Shown piece by piece: positions 8,842-17,204 of a DNA stretch of 64,000 nt. The stretch is from contig DATFPF010000150.1 of the NCBI GenBank assembly GCA_035264945.1, positions 22,094 through 86,093 of the forward strand. The letters run 5' to 3'. A program made the position numbers and the translations under genes. The notes beneath the pieces are model-generated. The model was not told the DNA's origin, did no database searches, and worked only from the letters and a program-made list of their open reading frames with translations. Each line of letters starts with the position of its first letter. Position 1 is the first letter of the stretch. Source of the stretch: Rubrobacter_D sp035264945. GTDB lineage: Bacteria > Actinomycetota > Rubrobacteria > Rubrobacterales > Rubrobacteraceae.

Positions 8842-10296
8842 GTGGTGGCAAGCGCGGAGGGTAGGGAGGGGTTGGGGAGGCAGATCGAGCGCCGCTCCAT
8901 CGACTACGTGCCGGAGGACGAGCGGCACGGCAAGGTGTGGCACCAGGGACCTTTCTGGTTCTTGGGGAACTTCCAGTTCTTTACGATCACCATAGGCTTC
9001 ATAGGGCCTGGGCTCGGGCTCTCGCTCGGGTGGACGATCCTTGCGGGCGTGCTTGGCATCCTGTTCGGGACGCTCTTCATGGCGTTCCACGCGATCCAGG
9101 GCGCGCAGCTCGGGCTGCCGCAGATGGTCCAGTCCCGCGGGCAGTTCGGCTACCGCGGCGTCCTGCTGCCGCTGGTGGCGACGTTCTTCACGTTCGTGGC
9201 CTTCAACGTGGTCGACTCCGTGCTCATCTCAGCCGGCCTCGGCGGGCTCTTCGGGTGGAACGGGACGGTCGTTATAGTGGTCATAGCGGTGGTGGCTGCC
9301 CTGTTCGCCATCTACGGGCACGACTACCTGCACACGCTCTTCCGGATGCTCTTCTACGTGTCTTTGCCCCTTTACGTGGTACTGACCATCGCCATCTTCA
9401 TGGGCGGCGCGGGCGGGAGCGGATCGTCGCCCGGTTCGTTCACCTGGATCGCCTTCATGGCCCAGTTCACGGCGAGCGCCTCGTACAACATCACATACGC
9501 GCCATACGTCTCCGACTACTCGCGCTACCTGCCGCGCCACACCCGCCCGCGCGCCATCATCGCCGCCGTGTTCTTCGGGGCCTCGGGGTCGGCGGTCTGG
9601 CTCATAGCCCTGGGCGCCTGGCTCGCGACGCGCCTGGACGCCACGGACGCGCTCGTGTCCCTGCGCGACGCCGGGAACGCGGTGCTCCCTGGCCTTGGCG
9701 TCGTGCTCGCGCTCTCCTCGGTGGCGGCGCTCGTGGCGACCATGGGCATAAACGCCTACGGGGCGATGCTCACCACCGTCACCGCCGTAGACGCCGTAAA
9801 GAAGGTGGAGCCGACCCGGCGGCTGCGGGTTGTGACCATCGTCGCGCTCGCCGTGCTGTGGGTGGTCGTCTCCCTTAGCATATCCGCTGGGGCCGTGGAC
9901 GTGCTCTTCGCGGCGCTCATCATGATGCTCTACCTGCTCTCGCCGTGGACGGCGGTCAACCTTATAGATTACTTTTTCGTCCGGCACGGCCGGTACGCGA
10001 TCACCGATCTCTTCGTCGCCGGCGGCCTCTACGGGACCTGGGCGTGGCGTGGCATCACCGCCTTCCTCGTGGGCCTCGCCGCAAGCGTCCCGTTCTGGGT
10101 CCTCCCCGGCCTCTGGACCGCACCTCTAGGCAACATCCTTCAGGGCATCGACGTTGCCTGGCTCGTCGGCCTCCTCGTCTCCGGTGGCACCTACTATCTC
10201 CTGAGCCGCTCCCTCGACGTCGAGGCCGAGCGGGAGGAGATCCGGGCCAGCGAGAGGGAACTCGAGGGCGACCCGGCCGGGGCCCCCTCCGTTTGA
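8842..10296 (+). CDS. NCS1-family nucleobase/cation symporter
   Basis: This 484-residue inner-membrane permease has about 12 hydrophobic segments and NCS1 features: an N-terminal cytoplasmic ERRSIDYVPEDERHG, GPFWFLGNFQFF at the first helix, and SYNITYAPYVSDYSRYLP in the middle, typical of purine/cytosine/allantoin carriers. It starts at GTG 8842 behind AGGAGGGG. It probably imports a purine, cytosine, hydantoin or related nitrogen compound by proton or sodium symport. The flanking amidase and amidohydrolase would degrade that compound. The exact substrate cannot be deduced. Confidence 0.88.
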   Translation: MVASAEGREGLGRQIERRSIDYVPEDERHGKVWHQGPFWFLGNFQFFTITIGFIGPGLGLSLGWTILAGVLGILFGTLFMAFHAIQGAQLGLPQMVQSRGQFGYRGVLLPLVATFFTFVAFNVVDSVLISAGLGGLFGWNGTVVIVVIAVVAALFAIYGHDYLHTLFRMLFYVSLPLYVVLTIAIFMGGAGGSGSSPGSFTWIAFMAQFTASASYNITYAPYVSDYSRYLPRHTRPRAIIAAVFFGASGSAVWLIALGAWLATRLDATDALVSLRDAGNAVLPGLGVVLALSSVAALVATMGINAYGAMLTTVTAVDAVKKVEPTRRLRVVTIVALAVLWVVVSLSISAGAVDVLFAALIMMLYLLSPWTAVNLIDYFFVRHGRYAITDLFVAGGLYGTWAWRGITAFLVGLAASVPFWVLPGLWTAPLGNILQGIDVAWLVGLLVSGGTYYLLSRSLDVEAEREEIRASERELEGDPAGAPSV

Positions 10297-10310
10297 CGGG
10301 AGGGGACCTG

Positions 10311-11417
10311 ATGGTCCGGGCGAGGGTCTTTAGGGCCCCCACCGAGGCGCTCGGCGACGAGGAACTGCGTCTGGCGGAGGTGCGGGACGACCTCGTGCGG
10401 GTACGGCTGCGGGCCAGCGGCGTCTGCGGCTCCGACCTCCACGTCGCCGACGGGGACTGGGCCGCGGAGGGACCGCTCGTGCTCGGGCACGAAGGGGCCG
10501 GTGTCGTCGAGGACGTGGGGCCGGCGGTGAGGGACGTCGGCCCCGGGGACCGGGTAGTGCTCTCGTGGTTCGCGCCGTGCCGGAGGTGCCCCAACTGCGC
10601 CAGGGGCCGCGCCTGGCTCTGCCAGAACACGAGGGCCCTGGAGAACACGCTGCCAGACGGCACGACGGGCTTCGCATCCGCCGACGGGTCGCCCGTGCCG
10701 GCTTTCCTTGGGGTCGGCGCCTTCGCGGAGGCCACGGTCGTCCCCGAGTCCGCGGCCGTGAGGGTGCCTGGCGGGGTTCCGTTTCCCGTGGCGGCCCTGA
10801 TCGGGTGCGCCGTCACGACCGGGGTGGGGGCGGTCGTGAACACCGCAGGCGTCGGGCCCGGCGACTCGGCCGTCGTTATCGGGTGCGGGGGCGTGGGGCA
10901 GGCTATCCTGCTCGGCCTAGGGCTCGTCGGCGCGGACCCGGTAGTCGCGGTCGACCTCTCCGAAGGACGCCTCGCGCTAGCCCGCGAGCTCGGCGCCACC
11001 CACGCGCTGCGGGGCGACGACCCCGACCTCGCGGGCCACATCAGGGCCATCACAGGCGAAGGCGCAGACCACGCCTTCGAGGCAATAGGCAAGGCCGCCA
11101 CGCTGGAGATGCTGCCCTCGCTCCTGTGTCGCGGCGGGCAGGCGGTGGTGGTGGGCATGCCGGCCGAGGGCGTCACCGTCTCCCTTGACCCCTTCGACCT
11201 GGCCGACGGCGGCAAGCGCGTCCTCGGGTGCAACTACGGCAGCAGCGTGCCCTCGGTGGACTTCCCCAGGCTCGCGCGCCTCTACCTCTCGGGCCGTCTT
11301 CCCCTCGACCGCCTCGTCGGACGCATCACCACGCTCGACGGCGTGGACGGGGCACTCGACGACCTCCGCCGGGCCGCCGGCCTGCGGACCGTTATCGAGC
11401 AGGGGGACGGCCCGTGA
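10311..11417 (+). CDS. Zinc-dependent alcohol dehydrogenase (MDR family)
   Basis: A 368-residue medium-chain dehydrogenase. The catalytic zinc ligands are visible as Cys39 (GVCGSDLH) and His60 in LGHEGAG. The structural zinc lobe is CRRCPNC plus Cys104. The NAD Rossmann motif reads VIGCGGVGQA. ATG 10311 is chosen because it follows GGGAGGGGACCTG and starts family homology, although the frame is open further upstream. It probably oxidises an alcohol or hemiacetal-type adduct to an aldehyde or acid with NAD. It is 14 bp behind the permease and its stop overlaps the next start (GTGA), so all three are likely co-translated. Confidence 0.88.
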   Translation: MVRARVFRAPTEALGDEELRLAEVRDDLVRVRLRASGVCGSDLHVADGDWAAEGPLVLGHEGAGVVEDVGPAVRDVGPGDRVVLSWFAPCRRCPNCARGRAWLCQNTRALENTLPDGTTGFASADGSPVPAFLGVGAFAEATVVPESAAVRVPGGVPFPVAALIGCAVTTGVGAVVNTAGVGPGDSAVVIGCGGVGQAILLGLGLVGADPVVAVDLSEGRLALARELGATHALRGDDPDLAGHIRAITGEGADHAFEAIGKAATLEMLPSLLCRGGQAVVVGMPAEGVTVSLDPFDLADGGKRVLGCNYGSSVPSVDFPRLARLYLSGRLPLDRLVGRITTLDGVDGALDDLRRAAGLRTVIEQGDGP

Positions 11418-12211
11418 AGCGGCTGAACGCGGTCCTCGCGCAACTCACCCCGAAGCCGCGCGACGCGGGGGCGAACATCGAGACGGCCAGGGGCATCATC
11501 TCCAGGCACGCGGACGCGGACCTGTTCGTCTTCCCCGAGCTCTTCCTGGGCGGCTACGCGACGGAGGGCGTCGGGGGCCTGGCGCTCGACCCCGACGGAC
11601 CCGAGGTGGAGAGGATGGCGCGGCTAGCGCGGGAAGGCGACGCGGCCGTGGTCTTCGGCTTGCACGAGCGAGTTCCCGGCGGGGTCGCCAACTCCGCGGC
11701 CTGCGTGGACCGCCGCGGAGACCTCGCCGGCCTCTACCGCAAGGCCCACCTCTTCGGGGACGAGCGGGGGGCCTTCGTCGCCGGGGACGAGTTGCTGGTC
11801 GTAGACCTAGACGGTGTCGGGGCAGGGATCATGATCTGCTTCGACGTCGAGTTCCCCGAGGTGGCCCGCTCCCTCGCCCTGGCCGGCGCCGACCTGCTCC
11901 TCACCGTCTCGGCCAACATGGACCCCTTCGGCCGCGACCACGAGGTCTTCGCGACCGCCCGCGCCATCGAGAACGGCCTGCCACACTTCTACGTAAACCA
12001 GGTCGGCGAGGGGGAGGCCTTCCGCTTCGCCGGCGGCACCATGGCCGTCTCCGCTGACGGGAACCGCCTGGCGGAGGCCGGGAGGTCGGAGGGCGCGATC
12101 CCGGTCCCCCTCGACCTCTCCGCGAGGGACGAGAGCAGGCCCGAGGATCTCAGGCCGCGCTACCTGGAAGAGATGCGCGGCGCGTTGCCTGTCGTCCGGC
12201 CGGATCGGTAG
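11414..12211 (+). CDS. Nitrilase-superfamily carbon-nitrogen hydrolase
   Basis: This 265-residue cytoplasmic hydrolase carries the Glu-Lys-Cys triad: Glu42 in FPELFLGGY, Lys110 in YRKAHLF and Cys142 in MICFDVEFPE. It probably hydrolyses an omega-amide, N-carbamoyl or related C-N bond; an amidase or carbamoylase role is more likely than true nitrilase. GTG 11414 overlaps the stop of the alcohol dehydrogenase by 4 bp, indicating translational coupling. It closes the plus-strand operon begun at 7374. A decayed GNAT gene and a bidirectional terminator follow. Confidence 0.88.
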   Translation: MKRLNAVLAQLTPKPRDAGANIETARGIISRHADADLFVFPELFLGGYATEGVGGLALDPDGPEVERMARLAREGDAAVVFGLHERVPGGVANSAACVDRRGDLAGLYRKAHLFGDERGAFVAGDELLVVDLDGVGAGIMICFDVEFPEVARSLALAGADLLLTVSANMDPFGRDHEVFATARAIENGLPHFYVNQVGEGEAFRFAGGTMAVSADGNRLAEAGRSEGAIPVPLDLSARDESRPEDLRPRYLEEMRGALPVVRPDR

Positions 12212-12224
12212 TGCAACCGGGTAA

Positions 12225-12389
12225 CGCCCCGCCTCCGCCGTCCTCGAACGGCTCGGCCTGCGACGCGAGGTCAGCTTCGACGAGAACGTCTGGGTCAAGG
12301 GGCGGTGGTCCGGCGAGCACCGCGTACGCGGTGCCCCGTACGCGGTGCCCCGCAAGGCGTGGCTCGCGCGGGGAGACACGCCGGGATAG
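12225..12389 (+). pseudogene. C-terminal remnant of a RimJ/RimL-type GNAT acetyltransferase
   Basis: After a stop at 12222-12224 the frame reads ASAVLERLGLRREV, then NVWVKGRWSGEHR, and later YAVPRKAWLARG before a stop at 12387. The pattern (A)VLE(R/K)LGFRRE...VWVKGRW...YAL..(E/A)W is the C-terminal acetyl-CoA-binding end of RimJ-like acetyltransferases. There is no start codon or N-terminal domain. A 14-bp tandem duplication (12324-12337 and 12338-12351) interrupts the stretch between GEHR and YAVPRK. This is a gene relic, not a functional protein. Confidence 0.65.
12317..12351. repeat. 18-bp perfect palindrome with a 14-bp tandem duplication
   Basis: GCACCGCGTACGCGGTGC at 12317-12334 is its own reverse complement. 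The unit GTACGCGGTGCCCC occurs twice in tandem (12324-12337, 12338-12351). It lies within the acetyltransferase remnant, so replication slippage at the palindrome is the simplest origin. Confidence 0.8.
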
Positions 12390-12462
12390 GGTAAGCGTCC
12401 TTCCACGCTCGAATGCCGACCGGATCGGGCCCGTCCCGCGTAATCGCACGGCCGGGCGAAGA

Positions 12463-12488
12463 GGCGCAGGCGCGTTAGCGCCTGCGCC
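12463..12488. terminator. Bidirectional stem-loop between convergent operons
   Basis: A perfect 11-bp stem (GGCGCAGGCGC / GCGCCTGCGCC) with the tetraloop GTTA lies 16 bp beyond the stop of the minus-strand aldehyde dehydrogenase and after the plus-strand amidase operon. No T tract follows on either strand. Confidence 0.7.
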
Positions 12489-12504
12489 CGGGGGTGGCCT
12501 GGGG

Positions 12505-13947
12505 CTACGCCTCCAGGTTCGTCATTACGTGCTTGATGCGGGTGTAGTCCTCCAAGCCGTACATGGAGAGGTCCTTGCCGTGGCCGGAGTGCTTGAAGCC
12601 GCCGTGGGGCATCTCGGCGACGATTGGGATGTGCGTGTTGATCCAGACGCACCCGAAGTCCAGCCGCCGGCTTACCCGCATGGCCCGCCCGTGGTCCCTG
12701 GTGAAGACGCTGGAGGCGAGGCCGTAGCGCACCCCGTTGGCCCAGCGGACCGCCTCGTCCTCGTCGCTGAACGGCTGGACGGTGATGACGGGGCCGAAGA
12801 TCTCGTTCTGCGACGCCTCGTCTTCCTGCCTCAGGCCGGCGACGACGGTGGGGGAGTAGAAGTACCCCGAGCCGTTGCCGGCCCTCTGCCCGCCGGCGGT
12901 AACCTCGGCGTGCCCGGGGAGCCGCTCGACCATGCCGGAGACGTGCTCGAGCTGGGTCGGGTTGTTGAGCGGCCCGTAGAGGACTTCCTCGTCGTCGGGG
13001 CTGCCGGTCTTGGTGTTCCTGGCCTGCTCGGTGAGGGCCGCGACGAAGTCGTCGTAGGCCTTAGGGGCGGCGAGGACGCGGGTGGCGGCGGTGCAGTCCT
13101 GGCCCGCGTTGAAGTAGCCGCCGACGGCTATGGCTTCTGCTGCGGCCTCGATGTCCGCGTCGTCGAAGACAACGACGGGCGCCTTGCCGCCGAGCTCGAG
13201 GTGCGTCCTCTTGAGGTCCTTGGCCGCTGCCTCTGCCACCTGCATCCCGGCCCGGACGGAGCCCGTGATAGAGACCATCTGGGGGATCGGGTGCTCGACG
13301 ATGGCGCGGCCCGTGTCGCGGTCGCCGCAGACCACGTTGAAGACGCCCGGCGGCAGGAACTCGGAGGCGATCTCGGCGAGCATCACGGTCGAGACGGGCG
13401 TGGTGTCGGAGGGCTTGAGGACTATGGCGTTGCCTGCGGCGATGGCAGGGGCGAACTTCCAGACGGCCATCATCATGGGGTAGTTCCAGGGTGTCACCTG
13501 GCCGCATACGCCGACAGGCTCGCGCCGGATAAAGGAGGTGTGGCCCGCCAGGTACTCGCCGGCCGACTTGCCCTCCAACACGCGGGCGGCGCCGGCGAAG
13601 AACCGGATCTGGTCAACCGCCATCGGTATCTCTTCTTCCATGGTCAACCCGATGGGTTTGCCCGTGTTCTCCGACTCGGCCCGCACGATCTCCTCGGCCC
13701 GCTCCTCCAGGGCGTCTGCGATCCTGAACAGGGCGAGCTGCCTCGTGGCCGGCGTCGCGTCGCGCCAACCCTCGAACGCCTTCTCGGCCGCCCTGTAGGC
13801 CCGGTCGACGTCCTCCTTGCCCGAGGCCGGCGCCTGGGCGAAGACCTCACCCGTGGACGGGTTCGTCACGTCGTAGTAGCGTCCGTCGACGGGGTCCGCG
13901 TGCTCCCCGTCGATAAAGTTCTTTACGCTTTTCGTCTGCGTCTGCAT
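12505..13947 (-). CDS. Gamma-aminobutyraldehyde dehydrogenase-like aldehyde dehydrogenase
   Basis: This 480-residue NAD-dependent aldehyde dehydrogenase has the glutamate in HLELGGKAP and the catalytic cysteine in NAGQDCTAATR. The VTPWNYPMMMAVWKFAP segment and KPSDTTPVST pattern match aminobutyraldehyde dehydrogenases (PatD/YdcW type) that convert 4-aminobutanal to GABA. The frame is open upstream, but ATG 13947 has AGGAAGG at the right distance and fits the family start. It is the last gene of the minus-strand amine block, 59 bp after an APC permease. The closest alternatives are betaine-aldehyde or aminopropanal dehydrogenase. Confidence 0.88.
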   Translation of the reverse strand: MQTQTKSVKNFIDGEHADPVDGRYYDVTNPSTGEVFAQAPASGKEDVDRAYRAAEKAFEGWRDATPATRQLALFRIADALEERAEEIVRAESENTGKPIGLTMEEEIPMAVDQIRFFAGAARVLEGKSAGEYLAGHTSFIRREPVGVCGQVTPWNYPMMMAVWKFAPAIAAGNAIVLKPSDTTPVSTVMLAEIASEFLPPGVFNVVCGDRDTGRAIVEHPIPQMVSITGSVRAGMQVAEAAAKDLKRTHLELGGKAPVVVFDDADIEAAAEAIAVGGYFNAGQDCTAATRVLAAPKAYDDFVAALTEQARNTKTGSPDDEEVLYGPLNNPTQLEHVSGMVERLPGHAEVTAGGQRAGNGSGYFYSPTVVAGLRQEDEASQNEIFGPVITVQPFSDEDEAVRWANGVRYGLASSVFTRDHGRAMRVSRRLDFGCVWINTHIPIVAEMPHGGFKHSGHGKDLSMYGLEDYTRIKHVMTNLEA

Positions 13948-14006
13948 GTTTTTCCTTCCTCTCGGGCCTTGCTTTGCCGGATGTCCGTTTCTGCCGTCTT
14001 TGAGTG

Positions 14007-15524
14007 TTACCGTCCCCGGTCCGGGATGGCGTCGCCGGCCGGCACGTCGAGGTGGTCCGCCGGGCGGGCCGCCACAAGGTAGACGAGGCCGACGGCGAGC
14101 ACCACGAGGGTGCCGAGCAGCACGCTGTAGTTCTGGTACCAGGGGACGCCTGGCGTCCTCGGGTACGCGAGGTTGACGGCCGCCGCGACGCCGTAGACGA
14201 GCGCGCCGACGTTCACTACGAGCCCCAGCCCCCCGAGGGTCCACTTTCCGGCCGGTCTCCAGCCACGCAGCCGGGCGACCAGCGCGGCGAACACCACCAG
14301 CTGGAACGCCACGTAGATCGCCAGCACCGCGAAGGAGATGATCAGGGTGAGCGCGTCGGGCGAGAAGCCGAACAGCAGCACGACCAAAACCGGGATGATC
14401 GCCGCCGTCGCGGTCGCCGCTGGCGGGATGTGCAGGCGGTCGTCGAACCTGCCCAAGATGCCGCTGCCGGCGACCATCCCGTCGCGGGCGTAGGCGTAGA
14501 TGAGGCGGCTCGCCGCCGCCTGCAAACTCAGGGTGCACGAGAGGAACGCTATGAGGGCTATGACGATCACGACCTTAGATCCGACGGCGCCGAAGGCGCC
14601 GCCGAGCACGGTCCCGATGGGGTCGGCGTTGTCCCCGGAGACGACCGCGCCGAGGTCCGGGATGGCGAGGATGAAGCCGACCATGCTGAGGATCGCCATC
14701 GAGCCGCCGACGAGGATCGTGAGCAGCGTGGCCCTCGGGACGCTGCGGCTGGCGTTGGGCACCTCCTCGGCGAGGTCGCCGCAGGCCTCGAACCCAAAGA
14801 AGAGGAAGACGGCCCCGAGCCCGGCGGCCAAAAACGCCGACAGGTACGAACCGTCGCCCTGGGTCCCGAACGTGTCGAAGAGCACGCCAAAAGAGCTCTG
14901 CCGGCCGAAGATGATCAGGTACAACCCCACGCCCGCGACGCCGACGATCTCCGCCGCGAAGCCCGCCGTAACCGCCCGCGAGAGGTTCTTCGTGCCGCTG
15001 AAGTTGATGGCGGCGGCGATCGCGAGCAGCACCAGCGCCACCGCTATGTCCCAGCCCGGGCTTGCCTCCACGCCGAAGAGCGCGGCGCCGAACTGGCCCG
15101 CGCCGTAGGCGACCCCGGCGATGGTAATGAGGAGCGCCCACGCGTAGACCCAGCCCGTGATCCAGGCGTAGTGCCTCCCCCACAACCTCAGGGCCCACGG
15201 GTAGGGCCCGCCGGCTATCGGGTACTGCGAGAGCACCTCGGCGAAGACGAGCGCCACGAGCAACTGTCCGGCCATGGCGATGGGGTAGGTCCACACCGCC
15301 GCGGGCCCGCCTATGGACACCACGAAGGCGAACAGCGTGTAGACCCCCACCAGCGGTGAAAGGTACGTAAACCCCAGAGAGAAATTTGCGGCCACGCTCA
15401 TCGTTCGCGAGAAGTTGGACCTGTACCCGAGCGCCTCTAGCTGACGCGCGTCCTCGTCCAACAACGCCGACGCGCCGGGGTCCCCGTCACGCGGACCCAC
15501 CCCGCGCGCGGATGTGTCGCCCAT
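14007..15524 (-). CDS. APC-superfamily amino acid/GABA/choline permease
   Basis: This 505-residue membrane protein of the amino acid-polyamine-organocation superfamily has about 12 helices. The N-terminal tail ends with LGYRSNFSRTMSVAANFSLGF, followed by the unwound first helix typical of the ACT (amino acid/choline transporter) subgroup. PIAGGPYPWALRLW and FFGFEACGDLAEEVPN are further subgroup signatures. It probably imports an amino acid, GABA or amine. It starts at ATG 15524 behind GGAGAGGAGAGG. It lies between the FAD oxidoreductase and the aminobutyraldehyde dehydrogenase in the same orientation, supporting an amine or GABA substrate. Confidence 0.87.
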   Translation of the reverse strand: MGDTSARGVGPRDGDPGASALLDEDARQLEALGYRSNFSRTMSVAANFSLGFTYLSPLVGVYTLFAFVVSIGGPAAVWTYPIAMAGQLLVALVFAEVLSQYPIAGGPYPWALRLWGRHYAWITGWVYAWALLITIAGVAYGAGQFGAALFGVEASPGWDIAVALVLLAIAAAINFSGTKNLSRAVTAGFAAEIVGVAGVGLYLIIFGRQSSFGVLFDTFGTQGDGSYLSAFLAAGLGAVFLFFGFEACGDLAEEVPNASRSVPRATLLTILVGGSMAILSMVGFILAIPDLGAVVSGDNADPIGTVLGGAFGAVGSKVVIVIALIAFLSCTLSLQAAASRLIYAYARDGMVAGSGILGRFDDRLHIPPAATATAAIIPVLVVLLFGFSPDALTLIISFAVLAIYVAFQLVVFAALVARLRGWRPAGKWTLGGLGLVVNVGALVYGVAAAVNLAYPRTPGVPWYQNYSVLLGTLVVLAVGLVYLVAARPADHLDVPAGDAIPDRGR

Positions 15525-15605
15525 CGCCTCTCCTCTCCTTCGACCTTGCTACCGAAGGTTCCCAGGTACTTCTAGTGTCCTTCCACCCCTACAGCAAGCC
15601 CCATG

Positions 15606-17204
15606 CTAGTCAAGCTGCAAAGGCCCGTCAAGCCTCGGGCGCCCTTCGCGGTCCGTGAGGACCTGCTTCGCGCAGTTGCGGCCTGGGGCGCCGAAGACGG
15701 CTCCCCCGGGCCAGGTGCCGGCGCCGCAGAGGTAGAGGTTCTCTATGGGCGTGCGGTAGCCTCCGTGGCCGGGGACGGGACGGCCCGAGAACATGGCGTC
15801 GGGCAGGATCTCCCCGTGAAAGATGTTGCCGCCTGTTATCCCGATCCTGGCCTCTATGTCCGGGGGACCGAGCACCTCCATGCCTTCCACGGCGCCGGGC
15901 AGGTTGGGCGCGTATTCGCCGAGCGTGCTGACGATGTTTAGTCCTATCTCCTCGCGTCTCTCCTCCCACGTCCCGTCGGCGAGCCGGTAGGGCGCGTACT
16001 GGCAGAACAGGCTCATCGTGTGCTTGCCCGGTGGTGCCAAGCCGTCCTCGGTCGCGCTCTGTATGTAGCCGTCCATGAAGGGATTTCTCGAAGGTTCGCC
16101 CCGCTCGCACTCCTCCCACGCCCTCTGCAGCGAGTCGACGGACGGGTTTATGACGATGCCGCCGGTGTGCTGGGGACCTATCTCCTTTCCCGGCAACGCC
16201 GTGAAGTCCGGCAACTCCCCGAGCGCCAGCAGCACCTTCACCACCGAGCCCTCGACGCGCATCGACTCTACGCCCCGGACGAGCTCCCCCGGGAGGTGCT
16301 CCCTCCCGACCATGCCGAGGTAGGTTCGGTGCGGGTCGGCGTTGGAGAGGACCACCTCGGCCTCGAAGGACCGGCCGTCGAGGAGGTGGACGCCGCGCGC
16401 CGTACCTTCCCTGATATCTATTTCGGCGACCTCGGCGTCGGTGAGGATCTCGACGCCCGCCTCACGGTCGGAGGAGGCGATGGCCCCTGAGACGGCGCCC
16501 ATGCCGCCGCGGACGTAGCCCCAGGCGCCCTGGTGGCCCGCGATCTTGCCGAGGATGTGGTGGTACTTGACGTAGGCCGTCCCTGGGGTGCGGGGGCCCG
16601 CGTTGGTCCCGATCACGCCCCCCACGCAAAGCACCGCCTTCAGCTCCTCAGACTCGAAGTACTCGTCCAGCACCTCCGCGACGCTCTTCTGCGTGAGCGT
16701 GCGCCAGTCCTCCTCTCCCCCTGGCCCGTCGAAGGCGCGCTCGATGGCTTCCGGCGTGGGGGAGGGTAGGTCGAGCAGCGGGCGCATCCTGGCGATGATT
16801 CGGTCCCACATCGCCCAGTAGGCGTCAGAGGCGGCGACGTCCTTGCGGGAGAACGTGGCGATCTGGCCTGCCGTCTTCTCCGGGTCGAGGTAGGAGATCA
16901 TGAACCGGCCGTCGGGGAACGGGATAAAGTACTGGGGGTCGAGCGGCCTTACGTCGTAGCCGTGACGGGCGAGGTCGAGATCCCGTATCACCTCCGGCAA
17001 CAGCAACTGGCAGACGTAGGAGCAGGTCGAGATCCTGTACCCGGGCCACGGCTCCTCCGTGACGGTGGCACCCCCGATCACCCCCCGCCGCTCCAGGACG
17101 AGTACCCTCTTGCCCGCCTTCGCCAGGTAGGCGGCGGCGATGAGCCCGTTGTGCCCTGAGCCGACAACTATCGCGTCGTAGCGGACATTTGTCCGTTCAA
17201 TCAA
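15606..17204 (-). CDS. PYROXD2/phytoene-desaturase-like FAD oxidoreductase
   Basis: This 532-residue flavoprotein starts with VVGSGHNGLIAAAYLAKAG and ERRGVIGGATVTEE, the FAD-binding pattern of the phytoene-dehydrogenase/amine-oxidase fold. It ends with NLYLCGAGTWPGGAVFGAPG, the C-terminal FAD contact. The overall pattern matches the PYROXD2 branch, whose substrates are largely unknown, rather than carotenoid desaturases; no carotenoid genes are nearby. It starts at TTG 17204 behind GAGGGGG and overlaps the acetyltransferase stop by 8 bp. In this setting it may oxidise an acylated or cyclised amine intermediate, which is inference only. Confidence 0.8.
   Translation of the reverse strand: MIERTNVRYDAIVVGSGHNGLIAAAYLAKAGKRVLVLERRGVIGGATVTEEPWPGYRISTCSYVCQLLLPEVIRDLDLARHGYDVRPLDPQYFIPFPDGRFMISYLDPEKTAGQIATFSRKDVAASDAYWAMWDRIIARMRPLLDLPSPTPEAIERAFDGPGGEEDWRTLTQKSVAEVLDEYFESEELKAVLCVGGVIGTNAGPRTPGTAYVKYHHILGKIAGHQGAWGYVRGGMGAVSGAIASSDREAGVEILTDAEVAEIDIREGTARGVHLLDGRSFEAEVVLSNADPHRTYLGMVGREHLPGELVRGVESMRVEGSVVKVLLALGELPDFTALPGKEIGPQHTGGIVINPSVDSLQRAWEECERGEPSRNPFMDGYIQSATEDGLAPPGKHTMSLFCQYAPYRLADGTWEERREEIGLNIVSTLGEYAPNLPGAVEGMEVLGPPDIEARIGITGGNIFHGEILPDAMFSGRPVPGHGGYRTPIENLYLCGAGTWPGGAVFGAPGRNCAKQVLTDREGRPRLDGPLQLD

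Noticed and set aside
13130..13483. Small plus-strand ORF inside the aldehyde dehydrogenase
   Set aside because: Shadow frame with Ser/Ala-rich composition; no ribosome site.
12211..14082. 623-codon plus-strand ORF
   Set aside because: Antisense shadow of the aminobutyraldehyde dehydrogenase; low-complexity composition and no motif.
14004..15359. 451-codon plus-strand ORF rich in Asp, Glu, Arg and His
   Set aside because: Antisense of the APC permease; charged composition is the mirror of hydrophobic helices.
15606..17204. Carotenoid (phytoene) desaturase
   Set aside because: The fold fits, but no crtB/crtE-type gene is near and the gene overlaps amine-operon genes; PYROXD2-type is better.
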